Assembly (NCBI GenBank): GCA_027604705.1
Contig: JADHYV010000002.1
Location: 496,001-560,000 of the forward strand
DNA length: 64,000 nucleotides
Reading direction: 5' to 3'
DNA from: Allomyces arbusculus
Lineage: Eukaryota > Blastocladiomycota > Blastocladiomycetes > Blastocladiales > Blastocladiaceae
Below are positions 43,185 through 53,871 of this stretch, one piece after another. The position numbers and the translations under genes are program-made. Positions within the stretch are counted from its first letter, which is position 1. The number at the start of each line of letters is the position of its first letter. The notes beneath the pieces were generated by a model. That model searched no databases, was not told where the DNA came from, and saw only the letters and a list, made by a program, of their open reading frames with translations.

Positions 43185-46100
43185 CTATGTCCTATCCCCC
43201 TCCGCCAGTCCTTCCCCCTCGGATAGTCCATCCGAGTCCGACGCCATTGACAGACTCGGCCCGCCGAGCGGCGACCGAGCGCGCCCCCCGCTCCCGGCAC
43301 TCCCCGTCGTCCCGCTCCCACCACTCGCCGATAACCGCTGGTGCGCCTTGGCCGCCGTCTCACCTCCCTCACCCAGACTCCCGCCCCCTGCCGGGGCCGA
43401 CCTCGCTGCCGTTTCCGCACCTCCTCCACCCTCTCGCATCTCAGCCGCCGCACCCCCCATCATCGCAGGCGCCGCGGTTGCCGGCGCAGCGGGCGCAAGC
43501 GGCCCGACCGTCGCGCCAGACTCGTTCAACCCGGCCTTGGACGACCGCGCGATCCCCGCCAACTTGCTCCCGAGCGCCGAGAACAAGTGCGGTGCCGCCT
43601 GGCCCACGACCGTGCTCGTCGTGCGCCGGCCGAGTCGGCCGGGTAGCGCCGTCGCACTGAAGCCGGCATCCGGAACGGCTGCTGCGGCCGCTGCCGCTGC
43701 CGCTGCCGCGGCCTCCTCTTCCTTGCGCTTGGCGTCGCGTTCTTCGCGCTCGGCGACGGCCTTGCGGAAGACGGCGACCATGGCGGGCGAAGCGGAAAGA
43801 ATGTCGTCAAAGTCGGCTTTTTTGAGGACGCACTGTGGGTGGGTCGTGAGGAATTAGCTTTCTTTGGGACGGGGGGGGGGGGGGGGGGCGAGGGCGGGAG
43901 GCGAACATTACAAATAACGTGGGGTTTTTGTAGTTAACGGCGCGGGGGCAGCGCCCACACAGTCAGACAAAAAAACAAGGGAANNNNNNNNNNGTGGGTG
44001 TGGGTGTTTGGGGGTCGCGGCCGCCGGCGGCCGCGCCCCCCCCCCCCCCCGCCGCCCCCCCCCCCCCCCCCCCCCCCCCCCGCGGGCGAAGGGGAGGCGA
44101 GCGTACCAGTTCCGTGTCGGTGTTGGTCTTGACGGTCGCGGTGCGTCGGCACTCTCTGTCGGACGAAACACGAGGGTCAGCCCCGAAAATGTCGAGTGGA
44201 GAGCGTTTGCCCAGTGAACGTACTGGAACAGTGCGACCTCGCCAAAGTAGGCCGACACGCCGAGCTTGGTCAAAACCTTGGTCTCGTCCTTGTTAAGCAC
44301 ATCGACGCCGCCGCGGCGAATGAAATACATTTCGGACCCTGGTGCGAGAGAATTCACCGCGTCAGTTCGTCTCGTCTTTCCCGTGCGTGCCGTCGGTCAA
44401 GATGGTTGCGTACCAGCGTCGCCTGCTTTGCATGCCTATCGATGGAATAACATGAGTGAGGTCCTTGGTCACAGACGGACAGGGGTAAGGGATGCGTACG
44501 TAAAAACCCTTGGGCGCCGTGATCAGCGAAATGCGCTCACAGAGCGCCACCTTGAACAGGTCGTCGGTTTCGCGGAATAATGGGACCTGGACCGCGACAC
44601 GAGGAAGGTGGTGAGTGGCCGTGGTGCAACGATGATCACGTCCGGCGCGCGGTGCTGGCCGTAGAACAGTTCGGTGGTACCTCGCAAATGAGCCTACGGC
44701 CGAGTCAAGCGTCGGTGAGCAGGTTGCACAAACCCGAGAGCTAGGCGCAAAAAGGAAAAGGAAAAAGTGCCGTACGCGTAGTAGAGGTGCACGCACACCT
44801 CGAGTCGCAAACTCTTGGGCAATGCCTCGCCGAGCAGCAGCTCTGTGTTGACGCCGCGCTTGTGCACCCACTCGAATTCCTCCTGCTGCAGGACTTTGCG
44901 CTGCAGGGGCGGCGGGAAGTGTTTGTTGATCATGTACTGCGCGAGGAACTGCCGCTGGATTTTGCGGTGCTTTTCTGTGAATCGGTGGGATAGCGGTCAA
45001 TATTGGAATACCGCGGATTATGATGCGCAAAGTGGCGCAACAACGTACCGGCCTTGTCGACGGTCGCCTGCGTGTCAAACGAACGCACGATTTGCGAGAG
45101 ATTGCCCACAATGCTGCCATAAAGACACGCCGCGAACAGAGCTTCCTACCAAGAGAAGAGGGCGATCATCGACGCGGGCCGTCAGTGCGAGTCTCGACGA
45201 GTGCCAAACGCCGTGGAAGAACCGCACCATGCACTGGTATAGCATCTCGTCGGGCACGACCGTGTGCCGATGAATGAAGAACAGCGCGCGCTGGCTGATA
45301 AAACTGTGGCGACACAAAGAAGGCGACGTCAGCCTTTGGACGGCTCACGCGAGTGACGGAGATGTGTAAATAGGCAACGCACAAGGTGACCAAATATCGC
45401 CACCATACGTCAGGCAACGACCCCTGCTCGTCGAGATCGAGGCTATTCACCGTGATCCAGCGGCCAGGGTCGCTGGTGCGCGTCTCCATAAACCAGAACC
45501 CGCACGTGTCGATGTGACTGATATAGACCGACAGGAGCAGATTCTTGATGAGCCGTGAAATGGGCGAGCTGACCATCGGGAAATTGGCCTGCAGCACCCA
45601 TCGCACGGTGCCCGTTGTGCCAACGAGCCGGAGAAGTCGCAGCAACGAGAACCAAAACAGGAGCGCAGGGACGTCGCTATTGAGCGCGCTCCAATCAGCG
45701 GTTCGGTCGCGAATCCATCAAGGAGAAAGTGACAAATAGTACCCTGGGCGATACAAAAACCGTGCCTGGTACTCGCTGCCCAAGTGGGGGTCCGGCGTGC
45801 CCATGTAGACGTGACCGTCCGGGTGGACAAAGTACGGGTTCGTGCACTCCATGTCGTCGAGCGACCCGTCGGCCAGCGCAATGCAGATCGGAATGTAGTC
45901 AAACGGAATGGCACCGATCACGTCGAGCCATCCACTTCGATGAAAGAAGTAGTGTTCACGCTTGCTTTTCGGGTCGAACAGCAGCTGGCCATACTGGTCA
46001 ATGTAGGGCCGCACCACGTTGAAGGCGATGCGCACGATGCACAGGGAATCGAGGAAAAAGAAGCTGTAGATGAAGTCGCGGCCATAGTCGCAGCAAAAGG

Positions 46101-47827
46101 CGAATGTGAACGGCACGACAATCAGGTAGTCTACAAGTGGCCAACATCAAAGTTCAGTCAGTTCTAATTTTTCAACATCTGGTCAACAGAGCCACTAACG
46201 TACACATGTCTATGGTCCATGAAATGCGATCGAATATTCTCCACCACGTCGCGTCGGGTCTCTCCAAGAGAGTCGCAACAGCGCCACGATAACAGACCAG
46301 GAACGGAAACCTCGGTTCGGTGCCCAGCGATTCGGGCCCCTCGGCAGAATCCAGAGACGAAACCACTTCGCCTGGATCGGGAATTCGTCGTCTGCCCAAC
46401 GTGGCGGCCTTGGCACTCGGCGCAGGCACGCTCACGGCCGACTTGGACAAACTGTGAACGCCATCACCGCCTCCACCGCCATCCCCGTCTTCCTCCTCAT
46501 CATTCTCGTCCGAATCCTCGCCTGTCGGCGACACGGGACGATCAATACTGACCGACTCACCCGCCGATGGCATGTGCAAGCTCGGCGCATCCGGCACACC
46601 AGCGATTCGCCCGGCCTCGAGATCGGCCGACGCCGACGACTCCATAGTCCCGCTCCGCCCCACCGTGCGCTGCCGCGCGAGCGACCGCGCGATCGTGATG
46701 TGGCGAATCGCCGACGTGACGTTACCCGGCAACAGGAGCTGTGCGGGCATCGGCACGGTGAGCCCCGCCGCCGCCGCCGCCGCCGACAGGTGCTGGTCGA
46801 CGGTGGCGGATTTCGGTATGGTCGGTCTCGGCGAGGACGATGGCGACATCACGTCAGGCGGGTTACGTGGTGCCGTGCGCATCGTGTCCTGCGGCGAGCC
46901 ACCGCCAGGGCGACGCGCCATGGTGGGCACGGGCGACGGTGCCGCCGGCCCGCGCAGTTTCGTCGATGATGGCGACGCATTGGGCGAATCGGGTCTCGTA
47001 GTCGTCAATCCAGCCGGCCCCGGCGCGGAGAGAGACGCTCTGCGGAGCCGTGGAGTCGGCAGGGACCCGTCCGCCGATGCTGTGAAGCGTCGGGGAGACA
47101 TATCGAGCGGAGACTGCGCCTTAGACGGGGTGGATCGCGGTGCGGTCGAGTCGCGCGGAGCCAGAGGCATGGTCGTGTACTCGCTCGCCGTGCCGCAGCT
47201 GTCGAGCGTTTTGGTCGAGTGCGCCGTCGGATGGCGCAACGCGGAATCGCTGCTGTCGGAGAGCGATTTGGAGTTGGTGGTGGGCAGGCTCGAGACCGAG
47301 CTGGAGACGATCTGCGGCACGTCGGCGACAGGCACCGCTCCGCGGGTAGGAGCATGCGCGTGCGCTGCCGGCTCGCGCGGTGCGCTGGTCGTTGGTCCGA
47401 CCGCCGGCGAGGACCGCGTCATGGTATGCGGCAACGTCAGGGACACGGTCGACGCAGACTCAATGGTCAGCGCCGGCAAGACGTTGCTGCGCTGCATCGT
47501 TGATGCGATGGTCGACGCGGTCTCGCGGTCGAAAATGAGCTCAACGGCACTGCCGCCGCGACTGCTCGGGATGCGCATGATTTGCGGGATCGCAAACGGC
47601 GAGCTCGCAGTGCCGCTGCCGCTGCTGCCGAGCTGGCCTGCTGCCGTACTCGCCGAGTCGGCGTCGCTGAAGCTGTCGTCATCGCTCGACGAGTCGGTGA
47701 CAATGTCGGGCACACTCGGGTGCAGCGTCGTCGGTGCGGCGTGGCGGGCGTGGCGGGAGTCGCGGGAGTCGCGGGAGTCGCGGGAGTCGCGGGTGTCGCG
47801 GGTGTCGCGGGCATCGCGGTCCTGCAT
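43185..47827 (-). CDS. CNG/HCN-like channel B, twelve exons, degenerate pore
   Basis: Minus-strand exons: 47827-46204, 46130-45743, 45676-45383, 45303-45210, 45145-45049, 44974-44776, 44693-44681, 44586-44500, 44435-44414, 44338-44224, 44155-44107, 43832-43185. They give 1,209 residues with every phase consistent; the third exon could start at 45688. About 530 disordered residues precede S1 (MYYLIVVPFTFAFCC). Then S2 (FFFLDSLCIVRIAFNVV), S3 (GWLDVIGAIPFDYIPI), S4 (ALLFWFSLLRLLRLVG), S5 (LIKNLLLSVYISHIDTCGF), a pore region RYLVTFFISQRALFFIHRHT that lacks GYG or GET, and S6 ending LYGSIVGNLSQIV. A C-linker (EKHRKIQRQFLAQYMINKHF) leads to a cNBD with GFY-ACKAGDAGSEMYFIRRGG, YFGEVALFQ and RRTATVKT. 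Two exons are only 13 and 22 bases. The last intron holds an assembly gap. Upstream N-terminal exons beyond 47827 are possible. Confidence 0.85.
43871..43888 (+). repeat. Poly-G run in the last channel B intron
   Basis: Eighteen consecutive G on the plus strand, near an assembly gap and a longer poly-C block. Could be genuine G-tract DNA or local assembly error. Confidence 0.8.
43984..43993. other. Assembly gap (10 N)
   Basis: Ten undetermined bases in the last intron of channel B, surrounded by homopolymer G and C runs that probably stopped sequencing or assembly. Real gap size is unknown; the exons on both sides join in phase, so no coding sequence need be missing. Confidence 0.99.
44036..44081 (+). 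repeat. Poly-C block in the last channel B intron
   Basis: Runs of 15 and 27 C separated by GCCG. On the transcribed (minus) strand these are G-tracts with quadruplex potential. Confidence 0.85.
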
Positions 47828-48571
47828 GACCGATCCAACGTCATGTCAGGCGCCAACCCGGCTGCGAAAACGGCGAAGAGCGAGGGTCGGTACCAGACTC
47901 GGCGTGCGCGACGAGGCGCTCGTCGAAGACGACCGACTGGCCGAGGGGTCGGGGTGGTCGGCGGCCGCGTGCGCATGGCGGTGGAGGGCGGCGTGCGGTG
48001 CGGGCGTGCGACTTGGCCGCGAGGAAGCCGGCGGCGGTGGTGGTGCGTGGGGCATCGTGCCGTGCGGCGCGATCGGGGGATCACGGCGGGGCAGGCGGTC
48101 GGTCGGTGCGGGCGCGCGCGTGCCGCCGTGGGGACGGGCCTGCCAGGCGGGCGGGGCAGGCGGGCGGCGCTGGCGTGCGGGGCGCGGAGCGTGCCGGACT
48201 CGCCGCGCGTCTCCAAGTCGAACGCCGTGCTTCGTCGGCTCGGACGGGGCCGCGTTCGCGGCGGGACGAGCGGAGCGCAGTCGGGGCAGCGGCGCAGAGT
48301 GCGCGCGGTCGCGCCGCCACCGGCCCGCCAATTTGGCCGACCCGGCCGCGCGACTTGCGCTGGGAGACATGCGGAGGCACGGCCGGGTCGCGCTTGCTTG
48401 GCGCGTGAACCCAACGTGACCGACCGCGTCGGCGCTCTCCGTCGTCATCATGATCGGCGCTCTGCCGCGCCCCATCAATCAGGCAGCGCTGCAGGCTGCG
48501 ACGGGATTCCAGCGGGAGCGGAGAATGCGCGTGCATCTGTCTCAGTCTGCATGGGCCAAGTCATGGCGAGC

Positions 48572-48715
48572 GGTTGCACTCTTGCAAGACAACCCACCAT
48601 GCTTGAGGGGCTATGGCCAGTCGAGAAATAGGGGGAAAAAGATCAAGAGATCGACCCAGACCAATCCAGCGGAACCAAGTCAATGAAAAGGTTGCATTCC
48701 GGCAAGACAACCCAC
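48572..48715. repeat. Pair of 26-bp direct repeats
   Basis: ggttgca plus five variable bases plus gcaagacaacccac occurs at 48572-48597 and 48690-48715, same orientation, 118 bp apart. Non-coding context. Confidence 0.7.
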
Positions 48716-49136
48716 GAGGCGCCATCATCAACCAAGAGCTGGGAGGATGAGCAATTACGAGCAAGGCATGGAATGCCAGGCAAAGAGAACGAGCGAATGA
48801 ATGAATAAACAGTGCAAACAAAGAGAAATGGCAGCAAGGAGAGGAAGAAGCAAGCGAGAGCGTTGTTGAGGAGAGAAGCAGGGACTCTCTGCGTGGAGCA
48901 GCAGCAGTGAGGAGGACGAGGACGGTCCAGACGGGGTGGGATTCTATTTCAACCACGAGCAGCGCGGGCACGGGGTATGTTGGCAATCAACGAAACGGTT
49001 GTCGAGCACGGGTTTGCTGAGGAGGAGCACGCTTTGCAGCAACGGTCAAGTATCAGTCTGATATAGATGATATATCATGTTTGTCAAGGCTAAGGGACCT
49101 CAACCCGGAAGCCGCTGATGCAACAATGTCCACCCA

Positions 49137-49172
49137 AGCATCAGCGAGCATCAGCGAGCATCAGCGAGCATC
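49137..49172. repeat. 10-bp tandem repeat, about 3.5 units
   Basis: agcatcagcg repeated head to tail in the low-GC 3' flank of the DPP-like gene. Probably a simple minisatellite. Confidence 0.8.
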
Positions 49173-49291
49173 CGCACCGCAACCCCCACCCCCACACACA
49201 TACACTCGGATCACAGAACCGCCCTTTCAAAAAAAAGAACACGACCGCCCATGTTTGTATTGTTCCCACCCTTCTCCACTCCCTTCCGCAA

Positions 49292-52200
49292 TCACAGGAC
49301 CGCCACCACGCCGCGCTTGACCATCTCCACCTCATACTCATCCTGGCCAAACACGATATGCCCGATATACCGATCCATGAGCGCATACAACTCGCGATAC
49401 GCGTTCCCGAAATTCATCGAGTGGTCGGAATCCGGGAAAATCTGCAGTCGGTACGCGTGCGCGCCGGCCGTCTGCAACTTGCGCACGAGCGCCATGGCCT
49501 GCTGCACGTGCACGTTGTCGTCACCCGACCCGTGCACGAGCAGGAACCGCGTGCGCTTGAACCCGAGCATCTGGTTCACCGCACTCGACTTGTAACCCTG
49601 CGGATTCGCCGTGGGCGTGCTCATGTACCGTTCCGTATAGACCGAGTCGTAAAACCGCCAGTCGGTCACGGGCGCGACGGCAATCGCGTACTGGAAGACG
49701 CCCTCGACGTTGCGCTCCACGACCTTGGACGCCATGTACCCGCCATAACTCCACCCCCAGATCCCAATGCGTTTCGCGTCGACCCACGGCTGCGCCGCGA
49801 GCCACTTGGCCGCATTCACTTGATCGGCCGCCTCAAGGTCGCCGAGTCGGCGGTAGACGGCGTTGCGGAACCGCAGGCCGCGGAACCCGGTCCCCCGACC
49901 GTCCACGACGACACACACCATCGACCGATTACTCGCGAGGTACGTGTGCAAGTCGACGTCCCACTTTTGCTGCACGAGCTGCGAGTTTGGGCCGCCGTAG
50001 ACGCGCATGAACACCGGGTACTGCTTCTTGGGGTCGAATCCGGGCGGCGTGTAAACCACGGCGTTCACGTCCACGGTCGCGCCATTCGGCGCCGCCGGGT
50101 CGAGGGGAACCGGGATGCGCGTGTACTGCACGCCCGGCAACGCGTACTGCGCGGCCGTCGCATTCAATTTGTGGTTATCCTGTAGAACCACCGAAAACGC
50201 GCCGTCGCCGGGCTTCTTGATCGCCTGCCACGGAATCCCGGGCCCCTCGTAGGCGACCCAGTAGAACTGCGCAAACGTCGAGAATTGCGCCTGGTAGTAC
50301 CCGCGCGGCAGCCGCGCGTCGACGAGCGGCGGGTCGGCGGTCGCGATCTTGACGGCGGTGCCCGACAGAATCTCGTCGGTCAGTTCAACGTACGCGAGCG
50401 CGCGCTGCGTCGACTCGTGCTGCGTCGTGACCAAGTAGACGCGGCGGTTCACCGGGTCGACCCCCTTGATCGCGACGACTTGCCAGTCGCCCTTGGTCAG
50501 CATCACCGGGTCGCGCGTCTTGGCCGTCGCAAAGTACCCGACGTGCGTGAACCCGTCCACATTGACCAGGTCGACGTACCCCGCGGTCTGCGGCCGAGGT
50601 GGGACGGGCGCGTCCGTCTCGGCGCCGTCATCATCCTCGTTATCGGGAGCGCTGAGCACGACGGGTGTCCACTGGTGGTTCAGTTCGAGCCACCCGTCGG
50701 GGGACCCAATCTCGCGCACGACGACGGCCGACACTTTGGATGGGGACAGGTTCACGGCCACAACGCGCTGCTGATTCTGGATCCGGTTGAGCACTTTCAC
50801 GAGCAGCGTCGGCCCAACCCACAATACCGACCCGTAAATCACGTCCGTGCCCAGCGCCTGCGTGACCGCCGGCGGCAAGGGCACCGCGGCCACGGGTGTC
50901 GCCTTGGCCGGCACAATCCCCCGCGCCAGGGAATACACGTGCAGCGAAGTCGTCGGGTTCGTGTACCCCGGCTTCGGGTACCGCAATGCGACTTGCGACG
51001 GGTAGGGCGCATCTTTACGTTCTTTCGCGTCAAAGTAGTACGGGAACGAGTAGAGCGGCACGTCCTTGTCGTCAAACCGCAGCCAGGAAATCGAGTTCCC
51101 GTCTGGCGCCCAGTAAAACGCGACGTTGGTCGCGAGCACTTCCTCTTCGTAGACCCAGTCGGGCACGCCGTTCTGAACCGTCGCCGACCCGTCGAACGTG
51201 ATGCGCATCTCCTTCCAGTCGACGACCAGGTAGAGGTCATTGTCGCGCACAAACGCGAGGTTGTGGCCCTTGGGTGCCCACCGAGCGACACGCACCGATG
51301 CGGCACGGCCGGATTCGGTCATCGGGAACGTGCGCTGTGCGTCGACGTCGTAGATGACGTACTCGGCCGTCGACGAGTGCCGCCACAGCTTTTCTTTCCG
51401 GGTCGGGAACAGGACAAACTTGCGGTCGGGCGAGACCGAGTAGTCGTCGTTGGGTAAATAGAGCGGCATCTTACCGTCGGGCGTGCGCAACTTGTCGCCC
51501 GGCACAAGAATGCGCTCTTCGTTGGTTTCAATGTGCTGCACGATCAAGTTGCCCGTGGCCCCGTCGAGACGCACAAAGTCGCCGTCGCGGCCGCCCTTGA
51601 GCCAGGCGACGGTCGATTTCTGAGCGTGCAGCTTGCCGGTGAAAATGTCGTCAATCGTCACGGATTTGCGGCCGTCGATCGGATTGGCGGGCGGTGGGGG
51701 CAGTGGGGGGCGCTTGCTGGGCGGGGCGGCGGCTCCTGGTGGAAGAAAGCAAGGGGGTCAGTTCACGTTGGATCGACAAGAGGGAAGGAGCAGAGCACAA
51801 GGACCGACCTTGCGTCGTGTAGGACCAGGCGCTCACGGTGAGCACGAGGCAGAGAATGGCCACGGCGAGCAGGCCGAGGTTGCGCTTCCAGTGGCGCTTG
51901 GCGGCGGCCCAGTATGAGTAGGACGAAGCGATCTGGTTGAAGGGATCACCATAAGCGAAAGAACCTGAGCAACACGTCGAATCGAAACCAACAACGTACC
52001 TTGGGCGGCGTCTCATCCCCACCGTGACCGTAACTGCGCAAAAAGTCGGTGCGCTCATCGACGCCGTCCTCGTGGTCGTCGCTCGAGTACAAGTTCACGA
52101 CCTGGCCCGGCATGGGGGATGACGTCGACACGGCCGCGAACGGCGACACCAGGGGCTGCGCGGCAAACAGTGTCGTGGTTGACTGCGTGGGCGACCGTGG

Positions 52201-52575
52201 CGGCGAGATGGATGTGGCCGTGGGCATGCCGAGCGGTTGGATCACGGGCGACCGGTGCCGCGCCGCGTTGGCGTCGTTGATGGGTGCCGGGCTCGGGCCG
52301 CGCAGGAACGCTGGCTGCGGCGAGACGGCGCGCATCGCCGGGGACGCTGGCTGCTGCTGCGCGAGCGGGGACGACATGGCCGGGTTGTGCGGAGCGGGCG
52401 GCAGCGGCGGTGGCACGAAGCCCAGGTCGACGACCGACGTCTGGAAGGATTTCGGGGTGCGGCCGCGGAAGACGTCGACGCGCGAGGGCGGGTTGCCCAG
52501 CGGCGGGGACCCGGGCGCGCTCGACGAAGACGGCGCGGCGTAGTGCGGCGGAGGCGGAGGAGGTTGCTGCTGCAT
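49292..52575 (-). CDS. Dipeptidyl-peptidase IV family type II membrane serine peptidase
   Basis: Removes N-terminal X-Pro/X-Ala dipeptides (family S9B; yeast relatives Ste13 and Dap2 act in the Golgi and vacuole). Exons 52575-52000, 51932-51809 and 51735-49292 give 1,047 residues; donors GTACGT and GTCGGT, phases fit. A 200-residue Pro/Ser-rich cytosolic tail precedes one transmembrane helix (NLGLLAVAILCLVLTVSAW, near residue 215), then a propeller with the N-terminus-docking DWVYEEEV double glutamate, and the hydrolase domain with GWSYGG (Ser896), GSGDDNVH (Asp972) and DSDHSM (His1005). All catalytic residues are present, so an active enzyme is expected. The cytosolic tail is longer than in yeast enzymes. 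Which compartment it serves cannot be decided. Confidence 0.95.
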
Positions 52576-53194
52576 GGTTGGGGATCAGGCACGGCACGGC
52601 ACGCGGCGACCAGCGCGGCGCGTCAGCGATGGATGAGGAGCAGCGGGGTCGCGGCAAGGGCAGGGGCGGTACTTGCGCGTGATCGTGCAGTCGTGGTCTA
52701 TCGAGTGCAGCAAGTCGCGGTGCCAGTGCGGGCGCGTGGAGCCCTCGGCAGGGGAGGGCGAGCGAGAGCAGAGAACAGGTTGACGAAGACGGCGACGGCG
52801 CGTGCTGGCCAGCACACGGGCCGACGGCGTGCGCGTTGCCCTTGCAGCACGACGCCAAGCAGCGCAGCACAGGCGTGGTGCGAGACACTGCTTGAAGCGT
52901 GACTTGCGCGTGCAGACTCCCAACGTCTCGCTCCTCCGCTCCTCCGCTTCGCCACGTCGTGCCGCGATCTCCGGCCTGTCGTCTGCAGCCGCGCGCTCGC
53001 TACCCCCACTCTCGCGTCCCTTGCTTTGCTGCTGCTCGCCGTTGCCGTGGATGCCCCGGTCCGCGCCGTGCCTGCGCCTGCCATCCCTCGCCGCTTGGCT
53101 GCTCGACCCCGTCCCCCGCGCGCAACACCTTTCAGCAACGTTGCAACAACGGCCTTTCACGCCAAGCACCATCAGCCCTGTCTGCCGCTCCATC
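52576..53194. promoter_or_regulatory. Divergent promoter interval, DPP (-) and DUF5522-like gene (+)
   Basis: 619 bp between opposing starts. The plus-strand frame of the next gene stays open back to about 52800, so a longer N-terminus, for instance a targeting sequence, cannot be excluded. No element recognised. Confidence 0.4.
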
Positions 53195-53676
53195 ATGACG
53201 TCCGCACCCAAATCTGCCCCTTCCTCGTCTCCCGCGACCACCAAGCCAGCAGCCGACGAGCCAGTTTGGGTCCAAATTCACGCCGATGCCTGCAAGGTAG
53301 GTCAACCTCGTCCTTGACCAATGGCGGCCCTTTCACACGGTGGACAGCATCGCTGACATCATTTCCGACGCTCTGATCCAATTTTCAGCGCGGCGAAGAG
53401 ACCTACACCGACCCGGCCACGGGCTACTCGGTCTTCACGGCCGTCAGCCACAAGAAGCGCGGCTACTGCTGCGGGAACCAGTGTCGGCATTGCCCGTATG
53501 AGTACCGCAACGTTGGCAAGCCCGACTTGCTGGCTCAGGACAAGAAGGCCGCACAGGCAAGAAAGCGAGCCGAAAGGGCGGCCGCGGCCGAAGCTGCTGC
53601 CGCAACGAGTTCTGACGCGTCGGCCACGAGTTCTGCGCCAGCAGCAGGAGCCGATGCCAAGTCGTTGCAGTGGTAG
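53195..53676 (+). CDS. Small cysteine-rich DUF5522-like protein
   Basis: Exons 53195-53296 and 53389-53676 give 129 residues; donor GTAGGT, acceptor TTTTCAG, phase 0. The core VWVQIHADAC, then RGEETYTDPATGYSVFTAVS and HKKRGYCCGNQCRHCPYEY, matches the conserved small family (DUF5522, related to human C1orf53) found in bacteria and eukaryotes, in which the CCG..CRHCPY cysteines probably bind metal. The C-terminus is alanine/lysine-rich. Function unknown. If the upstream open frame is used, an N-terminal extension might target it to mitochondria. Identification rests on the motif, not on a search. Confidence 0.75.
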
Positions 53677-53871
53677 CAATTCTCGTTGCGAATGGATGGA
53701 TTGGGTGTGTCAATGTCATGTCTGTCGTGGGCTCTAGAACGGTGATTGTATCATGACCTGCCATCAATTGTCCTCGCTTCAGAGCGAGGTAGTGCACCAG
53801 GAGTCCACGCTTGACTCGAAAGAGCACTACCTACCAACATGTATATATTGCAGAGTCGTTGCTCAACCGCT

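Larger units (their letters stand above)
47828..49291. other. Region upstream of channel B and downstream of the DPP gene
   Basis: 1.46 kb. The channel-proximal part (47830-48480) is very GC-rich and open on the minus strand with Arg/Pro/Ala-rich frames. It could hold an extra 5' exon of channel B, since a TCATGCAG acceptor-like site overlaps the proposed ATG. From 48500 to 49290 GC drops and only short repeats are seen. Confidence 0.4.

Noticed and set aside
47757-47820. Nine-base repeat gcgggagtc considered as a CRISPR-like or satellite array
   Set aside because: It is a short in-frame coding repeat (RDS/RDT units) without spacers.
47467-48414. Minus-strand frame with ATPATPATP repeats
   Set aside because: Shadow of the RDSRDS repeat of channel B's N-terminus in another frame.
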